A stretch of DNA of 64,000 bases from Azolla pinnata (lineage: Eukaryota > Streptophyta > Polypodiopsida > Salviniales > Salviniaceae). The notes under the pieces were generated by a model. The model searched no databases. It had not been told where the DNA came from and saw nothing but the letters and a program-made list of their open reading frames with translations. Positions 25,301-37,329 of the stretch are shown piece after piece. The DNA lies in contig JBBBWG010006446.1 of the NCBI GenBank assembly GCA_037176905.1, positions 6,580-70,579 on the forward strand. Direction: 5' to 3'. The position numbers were made by a program, and so were the translations under genes. Each line of letters starts with the position of its first letter. The stretch's first letter is position 1.

Positions 25301-28300
25301 TATTTGACTTTAGCACTGAAATAATTTCTTCAGACTCCTGCCATTATTGCTATTATTATAGTTGTAAAGAATAGCTAAACAAACATTTGTCAGAATTTAA
25401 TGCCTATCCTGATTCTGAAGGATGATTAACGAACATACATGATAACAAATAACCAAGGTCCATGATCAAGCTATTGTTATGGTCCCTGTGTAAGTATGCT
25501 GTAAGTTAGAAGATCATCTGATGAATTGGAAGCTATAAATACTTAAGGCACATCCCAAGGCTTTTTAAAAGATTGTTTCTTGTTGAATGAACCGTGCATT
25601 TGAAACAAGGATTTCAAGGAGTAGGAACTATCTAGCCTCAGATGTAGAACCTTTTTTGTGCGAACATTCCCTTATTTTAACATTTTGTTGTTTCTGTAAG
25701 CTTGCATTCTGTTTGTGTTTTATTTTTCTCAATTGACTTCGAGTGCATGGTATCATTGATTTGTTCAATGTGCAAGGTATATACATTAAATATTAGTGAT
25801 CTTTCATATAGCTTAACTAACTTCGTAACATGTGTCTTTGAACATATGTATAGGCAATATTGTACTTGGAAGGGTTGCGTTTCAGAGATGATGTTAAGAG
25901 AAAAAACATTTCATCATTTTGTTTCTATCTACCTTGTGGGCTCTGCAAATCCTAAACCCTCATTACCAGTTGTAACTGCTATTGTTCTATCTTGAACCTT
26001 GAATAATTTGCTTCCATTTTTATGAGCCATATCAAAATCTTGAATATTGGATACTAATAACAGATATCTATTACAGGTTTTGTCATCAACACACCTGTCT
26101 GAGCTGAGTGAACGCCTTGTAGATTCAGAATTAGCGACACGAAAAGGTTAAATTCATAACCAAAATTTGTAGCCATTAGCCACTAGAAAATAGTGCATGT
26201 ATTAACTTGTGTTCTTGTTTGTAAGTTTATTTTCTACTGTTTTGTTAAATGAACTACGAGGGGAAAATGGCGTTTGAGAGATACTATATGAAAATATTGC
26301 CATATCTTGGAGAATATATGTAAATGGATTGTAAGCTGACCTTAGCTACCTTGCCCATCCCTCAAACATCTGGTACATACATAGACATTCCATGCTCTTT
26401 GAAATAGGTGTAGATATCTCTGTGATTATGTATGAATGCTGGCTATATCACGAAACTCTTTCTTTGAAAGATGGGGAAAGAATCAAAGGGAATGTTCCCT
26501 GGACAATTAACCAAGGGAAAACAATCCTCAAAGTTAGTTATAAATGGCTTTGGTTTATTGATGACAAGATAATCCAGATGGATGTGACATAAAACATTGG
26601 TGTTTTAGACTGTTCTCACTTATTTTGCCTGCAGATATGTAGCCCCTTCAAAACAGGGAATGAGTAAGTGAATCGATGCTTTGGGCTAGGGCATGTATTC
26701 GCGTTAAGTTTGTGGGCTGAAGTTGAATGCAATTTTGGTAGGCACGGATCCTATGTCGAAGTGTTTTTGTGTCCCATTAGTTTTATTAAGGCCAGTTCAC
26801 TGATGACAGATGAGGCCCACGTTGGAAAAGAATGAATTGATGCTATACTTCCCTGTCTAATATTATGAAGTGAATGGTCTAAATTGTCTGCTCTCATGTT
26901 AAATTTGAAAGCTACTACTGTCATTTGAACTGATCAATGTGATTTTCATAAGCCCACTTACATATACTAATAATAGATGATGTGGGGAAGCTCTGCTATC
27001 TCAACTTTGTGATTGCAAGTATTTTTGAAGAGTCAGAAGATTATCATAAAGCAGTATATTATTTTTCAAGAAGCTTGATAACCGCTAAACAAGCTGGAAA
27101 TCTTTCTCATGAAGCCAAGGTGAAGATTGAAATTCGCTAATGCTTGATCTCATTTTCTTTTTCTGTTCGATTTGGAAGCCTATTTAGACAACAGCTGTGC
27201 CATTCTGCATCACAATAATATCTTTAATCCGTATAAACTCTGATTGAACGGAAATAATGTCTTCAATTCTAAAAAAACTCTTATTCAGGTGAAAAACTCA
27301 TTTTTAATAGAATAGTGATATTGGGTGGTCTCAGTCATAAAAACTAGATCTCATGTACTTGTAGGGCAAATTTAGCCTTGGAAAAGTATATACCAAGCTG
27401 GGAGAGTATTCCAAAGCAATTTCACTGTTTGAGGAATGCCTTGATTTTGCAAGAGAAATCGAGGACAATAATTTCCTTGTGCAAGGATCCAAACATCTTC
27501 TTGAGGTTTGATCCAATCTTAAATATGATTGACATTGTTAGCTTTCCTAATATAATTCTTGAACAGACAACATGCAGTGGACGTCAGACACAACTGCATT
27601 TCGAGTATCAAGTTGATCCTTGAGATAGACATGTTGTTGCATGAATGAATGACTCTGATATTGCCATAATTATGCATAGCTGCATCTTTGTTGTACACTG
27701 GAGACCTATGTTCCTGTTTCAAAACCTGTGGCTGAGAAATTTTCATGAATATAAATGATGTGTTCTCATTTAGCTTTATTTATCAACCACCTTCCATCAA
27801 TTTCTTTATGCTCTTTTGCTAACTGATATTTGTGCTTATGTATTAGTTCTCCATGTTTAAAAATAGTTGGATAACTTTGTCTACTTGGAAAGTATTCCCT
27901 TTGTTTGAATATTGTGTGAATGTTTATTATATAGGTATACCAACTATCTGGAAAAAGGGAAAGATGCAGCGGTGATCTCAACAAAAGTATAGAGTTATGG
28001 AAGAAGGTAAAATTTATCTTGTTCATTATAGGGCAGATTGCTGTCTGATTACAGAATATGTCTTTCTGTGCTTAAACGTAGAGCCCTGTCTTAGTTTGGA
28101 GAGGTTTGGTTATCACTGATTTCTACTAATATTTTCTGCCTGCGGGCTACAGGAAATAGGTGGATTTCCTTCAATCTTAGGACTCCTTTCTTTATTGACC
28201 TTATAGAATAATCTGTTCATGACCTTACTTACATAGAATGGAAATAAATAACTGAAGTTGTTTACAAATCTCTCCAGAAGGTCATAACCTTTGAGAAAAT

Positions 28301-30823
28301 CAGAATTGTGGCTTATCATAAAAAGAAATGGATCATTGATCCTGATTCAACTCTTATAGATATTCCTGGAAGATATGGGTCTTCATGAACTCCTGCATTA
28401 GAAGACTAGTGTGGAACTCGGGGGAATACATCTGGCCAGACCCTCTCTTGCAAGCAAAGAAGCAACACATCCCTACAGCCAACAACCATTGGGTAAGTCA
28501 AAGCATACAAACTGAATTCAGAAAATCCTTTGGGCAAAAATTATGTGAAGGAAAAAACTCAAGAAAAATTACTACCTTCCATTGGCAAATTGCTGACAGA
28601 AAAAAATGGTTACATAAGGCTAATTTACTTCCATGTTGCCCTTCCTCTTTCTGCAATGAAGAAATGGGAACAGAGAGGCATGCCTTATGGGATTGCAATA
28701 GGGCCCATAAGATTTGGGGACAAGTCCTTAGGGTATTTGCCCCCCTATTGACCACATACACTGTCACATGGGGTTTGGTCATTTGGTTGGTCCTAACAGG
28801 ACTACCCACTTATGAATCAATACCAGAAGCAAAGGAGTATCATTTTGAAGGTCTACATGCCATTTGATTAAGTGCGAAGTTGAGTGAGCATCAGGAATCT
28901 CTTTGTGTGGACAAACAATGGGAGTTAATTAGCCCCATAATTACATGGTTCATTTGGAAAAGAAGATGCCTTATGGTATATCGAGAAGGAATTTTGAGCC
29001 TCTTGCAATGACGATCAGTGAAATTTGGACAGAATTGTTTATAACTTAAAAGTGCAGTTTCAAGACATGCAAGGTAATTCAGATACGAATGAAATAACAA
29101 AGAACAATTTTCTCCTCTACCCCTGTTTTACAAAAGAGATAGGAGCTCACTTCAATGGACTTTCCAACCTCCAGTATGGGCTCCCGATCGCTTGAGAATT
29201 CACCGGTGTGGTTTTTTGCTGAATAACGAGTATATAACATCTTACAATAATTTTAACAATATGGTTTTTGTAGATCCAATGAGAACAGAAATTGTAGAGA
29301 TGTTAATCCTCTACCTTATCTATTGTAGTTTTGAGTTACTTTTAATACACAAACTGGATCTTTTTCAAAGGTACAGTGTGTAATTGAACAAGAAACAAGT
29401 GGAAGGTCAACATATTCAAAATTTGAAGGTTAATTTCTTAGTATTCATGGTTAAGATTGAAAGAACTGTTCTTGTAAGATTGGCAACCTTAAATGTTTTG
29501 GGAGTGATCAGTGTTTGAGACCTTGTAAAGTTTTTGTGAGGCAGGTATCTGTGTTTCAGATTCTAAAAACTTGCGTATTATTTATGTGCAAGTAATCCTC
29601 ATGATTTTTTTTTTATAGAGCATCCATATGGCAGATATGTGTGAAAACATGAAAGCAAAAGCTGAGGCAAAGCACGAGATTGGTCTGTTACAACAAGAAC
29701 TATCAAGATTTGACCTTGCTCTGCCATTCTACACCGATTATTTACAGTTTTGTATACTGGAAAAGGATGTGGTAAGTCTTTTTGTAAATTTACTTTTCGA
29801 CGTGTGTAGTATACATCATTATTTGAAAAACGATTCTGTATTTGATATCATGAGAAGCTCTAGGAAGTGTTTATCTCGCAATTTGGTCTGTATGGCAGAA
29901 GTAGTGAACATATGTTTGCTGAGGAGAGATACATAACACCACAAGGATCATCTCATATGTCATATTACTCTTCTTATTGCAATGCATCACATGTAAGACA
30001 AAAGGATTATGCTTGTATCATCACCAGGAAATATTTTTCTTCAGTGTATGTCCCGCTACTTATTTCCGTCCCTGTTATCTGTGGAGGTTACAGGTGGGGC
30101 AAAGTAAAGCTTATGGAGCGCTTGCCAAGACGCATGAGCAGTTGGGTAGCGTAGACATAGCAATCCAACATCTAGAGTCACTTCGAGATGTTTCGAAGCA
30201 TGTCAATTTGGAGACAGAGGTGAGTCAGCATAACGAAATATTTTGAAATCCATATTTTATAAAGCAGTCATTTGGTAGTAACTTAGTAAGTCATAGTATA
30301 TATATGATTGGTTACCGAAATATTTTGAAATCCATATTTTATAAAGCAGTCATTTGGTAGTAACTTAGTAAGTCATAGTATATATATGATTGNNNNNNNN
30401 NNNNNNNNNNNNNNNNNNNNNNNNNNNNNNNNNNNNNNNNNNNNNNNNNNNNNNNNNNNNNNNNNNNNNNNNNNNNNNNNNNNNNNNNNNNNGTTACCGA
30501 AATATTTTGAAATCCATATTTTATAAAGCAGTCATTTGGTAGTAACTTAGTAAGTCATAGTATGTATATGATTGGTTTTGCAGGCAATTGCGTGTTGCAA
30601 GTTGGGCATGATATACAAGGATCAAGGTCATTATGAAAGAGCACTCAGTTACTTCGAGGAATTCTTCGCTCTCTCGTGCTCATCGGGTAACCAGACCCTC
30701 ATAGATTCTGCTAGGTTAAATCTTGGTTGCGTGAAGGGGTTTACAAAACAAGCAAGCCTCAAATTAGCGGCGAGCTTGGAGGCCGCAACTGATATGCCCA
30801 GTACTGATGATCCCGAGTTGTAG
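22127..30823 (+). CDS. Tetratricopeptide repeat protein, TTC29-like
   Basis: Exons 22127-22240, 22415-22507, 23767-23878, 25223-25296, 26077-26146, 26977-27119, 27365-27505, 27935-28006, 29619-29771, 30094-30219 and 30584-30823 join in phase to give 445 aa. The N-terminal part has a basic helix (RLSKHAELKRKL) and QQHLCMKMLSSGKPKAF. This corresponds to the segment before the TPRs in animal TTC29 (Cys-x-x-Met-Leu then Lys-x-Phe). TPR-like helices follow: YLNFVIASIFEESEDYHKAV, LGKVYTKLGEYSKAI, YGALAKTHEQLGSVDIAIQH and KLGMIYKDQGHYERALSYF. The end, LIDSARLNLGCVKG, parallels LMDETKVHYGIAKA of TTC29. In animals TTC29 is a ciliary/flagellar protein needed for sperm motility; its role in plants is unknown to me. 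The gene is stretched over 8.7 kb by repeat-rich introns, with a LINE remnant in intron 8 and an assembly gap in intron 10. The family call is from remembered sequence; TPR identity is firm, orthology less so. Confidence 0.82.
22241..22301. repeat. (TC)n microsatellite at the 5' splice site of TPR exon 1
   Basis: About 29 TC dinucleotides begin immediately at the predicted donor (CAG|GTCTCT), so the first intron bases are part of the microsatellite. If the donor is wrong, the repeat would be translated as Ser-Leu. Confidence 0.9.
22612..22965 (+). repeat. Two diverged copies of a ~175-bp unit
   Basis: About 22612-22785 and 22791-22965 share GCTTGGAAA...GAATTAGA, AAGGATATA/AATGATATA, TTTGATTGGATAC/TTTGATCGAATATG, GCTACGTCAGC/GCTACATCAGC and TCAACAACATTCTCAA/TCAACAATATTCTCAA. 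This is a tandem duplication in intron 2 of the TPR gene. A second, shorter duplication (ATTTTCATTGTTCTAT...GATGGCATA) lies at about 23908-24110 in intron 3. Confidence 0.75.
28380..29010 (+). mobile_element. LINE remnant (reverse-transcriptase zinc-binding end) in TPR intron 8
   Basis: Positions 28385-28867 encode a frame resembling the C-terminal zinc-binding region found after the reverse transcriptase of plant L1-type LINEs: TTFHWQIADRKKWLHKANL, then CPSSFCNEE, HALWDC and HKIWGQVLRVF. Just downstream, in other frames, ITWFIWKRRCLMVYREG resembles the usual end of such ORFs. Upstream RT and endonuclease parts are not seen, so this is a 5'-truncated, decayed copy in the sense orientation of the host gene. 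I see no clear poly-A tail or target-site duplication. Confidence 0.7.
30231..30575 (+). repeat. ~82-bp tandem repeat around a gap in TPR intron 10
   Basis: The unit (GAAATATTTTGAAATCCATA ... TATATGATTG) occurs at about 30231-30311, 30312-30392 and 30493-30575, with a 100-N gap between the second and third copies. Copies are almost identical, so the real copy number is unknown. It lies wholly inside intron 10. Confidence 0.95.
30393..30492. other. Assembly gap (100 N)
   Basis: Exactly 100 N within the 82-bp tandem array of TPR intron 10. No exon appears to be lost because the flanking exons join in phase. Confidence 0.99.
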
Positions 30824-31660
30824 TCTGCATGGACGATTCCGTGCGAAGTTGTGGTGTATAACCGGAGCCAAGCTTTGAAGTGGAGAGAAATTCTATGATC
30901 TTCGTAGGTCTAAAGTTGGAATGGTGTGCATGTAGATGTCCTACTTCTGAAGGATGAGCTGCTACATTGCAATGGATGAGAGATTTGTGATAGATGTCCT
31001 ACTTCTGAAGGATTAGCTGGTAAAAATTGCAATGGATGAGAGATTTGTTGTAGCTGCCCAAGCAAAGATAAGAGAGTATATAACAACTCTCATCGAACTC
31101 TCTTTGTGGCCTCGTGACGGCGCTTGTGCATCGTTAATTATTTTCAACAATGTAGAATCTGTTTCTTTGGGGGGGGGGGGAAAGAGGATTAGTAGCTGGT
31201 AAAACACAACCACGGAGCGAATTTTGTGATGTACGAATGAATATGTATATACGCATTTAGTATATATACTTGTCGTGGGCTTAACTAACTTTTCAATGCA
31301 TTTGATTGTGTAGAAAAGGTGGTTAACACCATACCATTAGTGTGCTTCCAGTGGTGATTATATATCAAGCTTGGCGATAACGATCGTTACCAGACGTGTC
31401 CGTAAAAAATGCATTGTTTTTGTTGTTCTTTGTGGGCATTCAGCAGGGGCTTGCCATTAACAGTGTTACTTAGATTCTTATGATCCTACGATCTTTCTGA
31501 GAGCCGAGATATAATATGCATGCTGAAAAGAGGATCAGAGCTGTGATTTGAAGAGGATCGGATCGATGTCAATCGAAGGGGAAAAAAGTAGCAAAGCGGA
31601 GATGATATTCGTTCAGATCGGACTCCCGAGCAGGTTCCGGGGACAAGATTTACCTCAATG
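30824..31660. other. 3' flank of the TPR gene
   Basis: No gene. A segment (GATGTCCTACTTCTGAAGGA ... GCAATGGATGAGAGATTTGT) is duplicated at about 30934-30990 and 30991-31048, probably in the 3' UTR. A run of ten G lies at about 31171-31180. Confidence 0.65.
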
Positions 31661-31663
31661 TGC

Positions 31664-32272
31664 TTCTTATAAACCCTAAACCCAAAGCCCTGAATCCCTA
31701 AACCCAAAGCCCTGAATCCCTAAACCCTTAAACCTATAACCCATAAACCCAGCTTAGTGTAATGTTTACCCTAAACCCCTGAAGTTGTTCAGGGCCAAGT
31801 CTAAGCTTTGTGTGACCTTTACCCTTAACCCCTAAACCCTAAACCCTGAACCCTAAACCAATAAATCCCTAAAACCTAAATGCCAAATGCCTAAATTCTA
31901 AACCCCTAAACCCTAAACACTAAATGACGAGATTCTAAACCTCCTAAACCCTAACCCCCTAAACCCCTAAACCCTAAACGCTAAATGCTAAACACACAAA
32001 CCCCCTAAACCCCTAAACCCCTAAAACCCAAATGCGAAACGCCTAAATTCTAAACCCCTAAACCTTGAATCCATGAATCCTAAAGCCCCTAAACCCTAAA
32101 CAGTAAATGCCTAAATTCTAAACCCCTAAACCCTAAACTCCTAAACCCTGAACCCCTGAACCCCTAAACCCTGAACGCGAAATGCCTAAAATTCTAAACC
32201 CCTGAACCCTAAACGCTAAACTCCTAAATTCTAAACCCCCTAAACCCTAAACCCTAAACCCGTGAAGCCTAA
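31664..32272 (+). repeat. Degenerate interstitial telomere-type array (CCCTAAA)n
   Basis: About 600 bp of CCCTAAA, CCCCTAAA and CCCTGAA units mixed with AAATGCCTAAATTCTAAAC words. It is more decayed than the other two arrays and ends about 365 bp upstream of the BCCP start codon, in the CCCTAAA orientation relative to that gene. Confidence 0.95.
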
Positions 32273-32580
32273 GCACAGCTTTAAATCTCCGCCTCCGATT
32301 CACCTGCAAATGCACACAGAACACCGTTTCCGCTTACTTAAGGTTTTCGAAAGCACTGTTTGCATGAACCGTAAAACAGATCGGATTCCGATCGAAAGGA
32401 AATTACGACAAAGAGAAAGACAAGAGCGACCGCTTGCATTGGAAAAAAAAAAACTCATACGTATTCGGATCTTGAGTTTTTTTTCTTTTGCTCTGTTTTC
32501 TTCTTTCCTTTCTTTCTTTCTTTCAAAGAGTTTCTTCTTTCTTTTAAAGAGCCTTCCTTTGGCTGCTCTGTTCCTGCCTT

Positions 32581-32620
32581 TCTTCTTCTTCTTCTTCTTC
32601 TTCTTCTTCTTCTTCTTCTT
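32581..32620 (+). repeat. (TTC)n microsatellite in the BCCP leader
   Basis: About 13 TTC triplets end 17 bp upstream of the BCCP start codon at 32638. A CTTT-rich tract precedes it (about 32505-32550). Confidence 0.9.
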
Positions 32621-32637
32621 CCTCCTGCTTGCTGGCG

Positions 32638-35600
32638 ATGGCTTGCTTCGCTGCCTCCGATTCTCTGCGAATTTCAGCTGCCTTGGTCCCTGCTTCTTCC
32701 CCACCTTCCTCTTCCTCTTCCTCTCCTCTTCTTCTGCTTCCCCGCCTCCGCCTGCTCCGCCTCCATGCGTATGCTGCCCAGGTAATACTTCGAAGCGGTT
32801 TTTCTCTCATCCCTCCCGCCTGTTCTCTCATGCCTCGCCCATTTCTTCCTTTCCTTTCTTTTTCTCGGTTAGTTTCTCGCCTTGGGCTCTGATTCTCGGA
32901 GCTATTGGATCGATCAGTCCCGCTGCATGCGAGGAATGCTTGTGTCCGATTAATCTCTCTTGTCTTCTCGTGGAATACAGTTTGAAACCTGTTCATGACA
33001 ACGCCTACATCAACAATTCTGCTCCTTCAGTTTGGGGCATGCTTTGCTAGCATAACACAAGGAGAAGATTGGGTTTTTCATGTTGTCTGCATGGCATCAG
33101 AAATCAATCGTAGCTTAGCTAGCATACCACAGGAAGAAGATTGGGTTCTTCATGTTGTATGCATGGCATGGTGCTTTCGCATGCAGGAACCCGAGCATTG
33201 TGATCCTTGGTCTTGTGTGCATTCAACAGCTAGCATACAACTACAATAACGTTGTGTTGGTTATGCTCAATGCATGCCATGGTGTCTTAAGAACATTCTG
33301 CTCTTTCTGTTGTATGCATGCCATGGTAGCTTATCAAAACAAGGATCTTGTATTGTTCATGCTGTATGCATACCATAGTAACTTAGAGAATCCAAGAACA
33401 CTGTGTCCTTCATTGTCATGGTAGCTTAGCATCCAAGAACACGGTGCCCTTTCATTGTATATGCATGCCACAATAGTGCCAGCATACAAGCACAATTGCC
33501 ATTTTGCTCTTAGTGTTGCATGCTTATCTTGGTTGTCCTTTACGCCCCATGCATGTCATGTAGCTTCGCATACAAGAACAACAGCAAGAACAAACTTGAG
33601 GCCTTTTATGTTGTATACATGCGATTGAAGCTGATTATTGAACGACAGCAACCAGAAACGTGGCTTAGCACACAGCAACAAACGTGATTTACTCTGTTTG
33701 TTTCCGTGATATTTTTCAGCTATGTTTTACATGCATGTTTCTCTATACTCTTATGCATGTTAGAGTTGCTTCGCATGCAATAGTAACAGAATTGTGCTTT
33801 TGTATGTGTTAGACATGCTCAGCATACAACAAAATGGTGTCTTTGTGGTGTTTGCATGCTATCCTAATTTGCGGGCTTGCTTGGAAGGATCAAGTTGTTG
33901 GTGCCATTCTATGTGCTTCTATTGTATGCACGCCTTGCATAATTGATAGTGTTCCGAATGTTAGAATTTTTTTGCAAACAAGAAATTATGATATGTGAGA
34001 ACATCGTGAATGCCATGAACGATGGACATAAAATTCATGTTCATATCTCCGCTGCATTGCAATGCTACAACCATCTGCGAATAACCAATTGATACAAAAA
34101 AGTTGGGTTCTGCTCTGAAAGATCAAAGTGAGTCTACAGTCACAGCATACAATAAAAGTGTTTCCATACTATGTTCTGCCATCTTGCAACAATTTGAGTA
34201 AAGACAAAACGCCAGGTGAGTGAACCCCTCATATAGCTCACAAAAATGCTGGGAAGATCAATATCGATGCATTTTTACCAGTTTCCATTACCCTCTTTGA
34301 ATCATTGACAAGCCTGAATCGAATTATGTTTTGATTGTACTTTATCTATATACACCGTAATTGTTTCAATGCATAGTAATAGCACATTGTTGTATCTGGG
34401 ATTTCTATGATTCTTATCATCCTTGTGTGTTTCTTAATTTTCTCCTGTCATCATCGTTTGGTTTCAATGGAACGTATTCTACAGTAGCTTTTTTATGCCT
34501 CCAGTCATCAGTTTCTTTTTGTTGCCCTTCTATGCAGGAAAAGGCCCCTGTACATCGATTTGTGACAAGGGTTTCTCCGGTTAATGAGGTGGGAAAGCCA
34601 ATCTTCCTTCTAACGTGTTGCCAATTCGTGATGATATTTATTTTTGTATGCATTCTTTGTGTATGTTTCCCTTCGTCACTATCCTTTGGATGTAAAAACT
34701 GATCGGTATGCTTGTCTCATCAACAGCTTGTCGTTGATGGTGCTGCAAATGCAGCAGTGGCCACACAAAATCTTGATCTAAAAGTTGAGGAAGATATTGT
34801 TTCAGATGAGAGTCTCCCGGTTCCAAAGGAAGAAACCATCTCTTCTGTTATGGCAGATGTGACAAGTTTGGTGAAGTATGTGCTTCCTTCATGATATGTA
34901 TATAACTGATCCTACGTTAAGGCCAACTGTATGGCAAGTTTAAACTCTGCACATTCTTCACATGATCAATCAATGCCACTTGCTTTGTTTGACATTTCTA
35001 ATACAGTGTCTAACAGTCATTTCGGCTAAACTCTTTTCAACTATTGAAGCATTGTGTACATGGTGGGCATGGATTAATCTGTGTTTTGTAATGTGGTTTA
35101 TGCATTGGATTCCTAATATTTGCACTCAGGGGAACTCAGTATGTTCACTGATTCTATCTGCATTGATCGAACTAGTAAACTCAACTTACGTCTCATTGAT
35201 TTCACATGCTTTGTGTTTCAAGGTTCATAGATTCCAGAGACATTGTAGAACTGGAGCTGAAGCATCAAGATTATGAGCTTATTATAAGAAAGAAAGAGGC
35301 ATTAGAGCCATCTCCTCCTGCGCAACCTCAGGTGATTCATTCACCGGTGATGTATCCATCATATGGTGTGGCTCCCTCACATGCACCATCACATAATCTT
35401 GATTCGTCTGTGGCGGCTGAAGCGACACTTGTTGAGGCACCTAAGGCTGTCTCCAAGTCTGCATCAAACTTACCCTGTATCGCATCGCCCATGGCTGGGA
35501 CATTCTATAAGAGCCCTGGCCCTGGCGAACCTGCGTTTGTCAAGGTCGGTAAAGAAAAAATGTGGGTGATTTCCTACAATAGATGTTTGCATTTTGGATT

Positions 35601-36277
35601 TTCAACTTTTGTTTTTCAATTTAGTGTATTCACTTTTAGAATGGTTTAATATTGCTCGGTACCCTAAAACCCTGGACACTTTTGACCAGTGAAAGTTGGC
35701 CTCCATAGATATTTGCATTCTTGAATTTTCACTTGTTTCTAGCATAGCTTAATGTTTAGTACCCTTAATCATGAACCCTAAACTATCCTTACTAGTTGAC
35801 CAATGATGTATGTTTTATATTGAGTGTACTGATTTCCATCATGGTTTGCTGTTCCGTATATTGAAACTTTCCACAATGCTGAGAAAAGTTAGTAGATTTT
35901 GCTTATAATGTGTATTTATTGTTTCCAGGTTGGAGATCGAGTTTCTAAAGGACAAGTGATCTGTATAGTGGAAGCCATGAAGTTAATGAATGAAATTGAG
36001 GTGATCTCCGGTGCTTTTTCCTTCGATTGTCTCTGTTTCTTCTTTAAGGTGTAGCTTTGGCATATTGACTTTTTTCTTCATCACAGTCCGATAAATCAGG
36101 AACAGTAGTCGAAATTCTAGTTGAAGATGGCAAACCTGTATCAATTGACACGGTATGTATGGATAAATTTATATATGCATAGATCGATTAATGCATTTAT
36201 TTGATTTGTTGAGAGTCCTTTGCCTCATGCACTTTGTTGTTTCTTTTGTGCAGCCCCTGTTTGCTATAAAGCCATAG
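32638..36277 (+). CDS. BCCP: Biotin carboxyl carrier protein of plastid acetyl-CoA carboxylase
   Basis: Carries biotin for the heteromeric acetyl-CoA carboxylase that starts fatty-acid synthesis in plastids. Exons 32638-32781, 34538-34588, 34727-34875, 35223-35544, 35929-36000, 36087-36152 and 36254-36277 join in phase, giving 275 aa, the usual BCCP length. The first exon encodes a Ser/Leu/Arg-rich plastid transit peptide. The middle has DVTSLVKFIDSRDIVELELK and a Pro/Ala linker. The biotinyl domain runs from PMAGTFYKSPGPGEPAFVKV through VEAMKLMNEIE (biotinylated Lys in the EAMKLM motif, in the 72-bp exon) to GKPVSIDTPLFAIKP. The exon layout around the biotin domain (separate tiny last exon) looks typical of plant BCCP. 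Intron 1 is 1.76 kb and filled with a decayed repeat. A 5' CTT tract and telomere-like array precede the gene. Confidence 0.96.
33050..33960 (+). repeat. Decayed ~70-bp tandem repeat in BCCP intron 1
   Basis: The words TTGTATGCATGCCATGGTAG, GCTTAGCATACAAGAACA and TGTGCTTT recur about a dozen times at intervals of roughly 60-80 bp with strong divergence. The intron seems to have grown by tandem duplication of one short unit. TGCATGC (an RY-type word) is present in many copies. Confidence 0.7.
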
Positions 36278-37329
36278 GAGACAGAAGGGTGATATAGATC
36301 TGAAGCATGCTGATCTAACCCACATCCATATGGCTTGTAGCTTGAACAAAGTATATCTATCCATTTTTATATTCTTTGACAAGAATAAAATGTGCTTTTG
36401 CATGAAAGCTTGTTATATGCCATGCAATCAATTTTGACACAATCTGATGGCCTTTCCTTGTCTTTACAGATAATTTTTAAGAACACAATATAACACATCC
36501 AGCGAAGAAAAACCCAAAGCCAAAATATTCTCAAAAACCCCTGAGCCAGATTTTAGATAGATGAAAGTTATTGCCAAAACCTTTGTTATATTAGTGCTCA
36601 CGTACATACCAATCAACAGGAGGGTTGATCATGTTAAAAATTTAGTGAAACATGGATGATTCACGTCCTGTTGATCATGTTAAAGATTTAGTGAAACATG
36701 GATGATTCATGTCCTGTTGATCATGTTAAAGATTTAGTGAAATACGAGAATTTGTCTTCTTGGTTTTCTTTCCCATCCTTCTTGGTTGTCTTTGTTTCAG
36801 ACTGATCAGCGGCATTTTGGGGGAATTGAAAATGTGTAAGATTATCAGATACATTTGCAACAGGACATGAGCTTGTTCAACGCGGTATATATCATATGTA
36901 ATAGTTTGGATTATATCATCAGCTATGGCACGACGACGATTCCAGATATGGCCACGGAATGTGCATCGATGTATATACCTCTTTCGGTAGCTGACGGAGA
37001 AATTATGAGCGGAGATACTGCGGTGGTATGCATCAACGATGGTAGTTTGGGAAGATTTATCCCAACAAAGATTGAGGCAGCCAAATATGGATTGTAGATG
37101 TGCGATTTATGCACGATGAATGCCTGCCATGCCATTCGTCTGTGCATGCGATATGCACGGTTTACAATATGGAGGTTTTGAGTGGCGAATAGACAATCGA
37201 CACGTTCTTTTTCAACGAAGGTGCGATTGTTTTGGATATACGGATAGCAGCAGAAGGCATGTATGTGGAGTTTGATGGTCATGAGTGTGTGCCGATGAAA
37301 GACGCAGGCTCGATTGGTTTCTTTGAAGA
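36278..37329. other. Intergenic region between convergent BCCP and VQ genes
   Basis: Contains a roughly 50-bp unit (TTGATCATGTTAAAGATTTA ... GATTCATGTCCTG) in three tandem copies at about 36625-36741. A frame of about 80 codons at 36855-37097 matches nothing I recognise. No other gene is seen. Confidence 0.6.

Noticed and set aside
32262-33050. 262-codon frame overlapping the BCCP first exon in another frame
   Set aside because: Phe/Ser-rich because of the CTT tract. The BCCP frame has clear splice continuity and this one does not.
36855-37097. 80-codon frame between BCCP and the VQ gene
   Set aside because: Resembles no family I know and lies among short tandem repeats in a 3' intergenic region.
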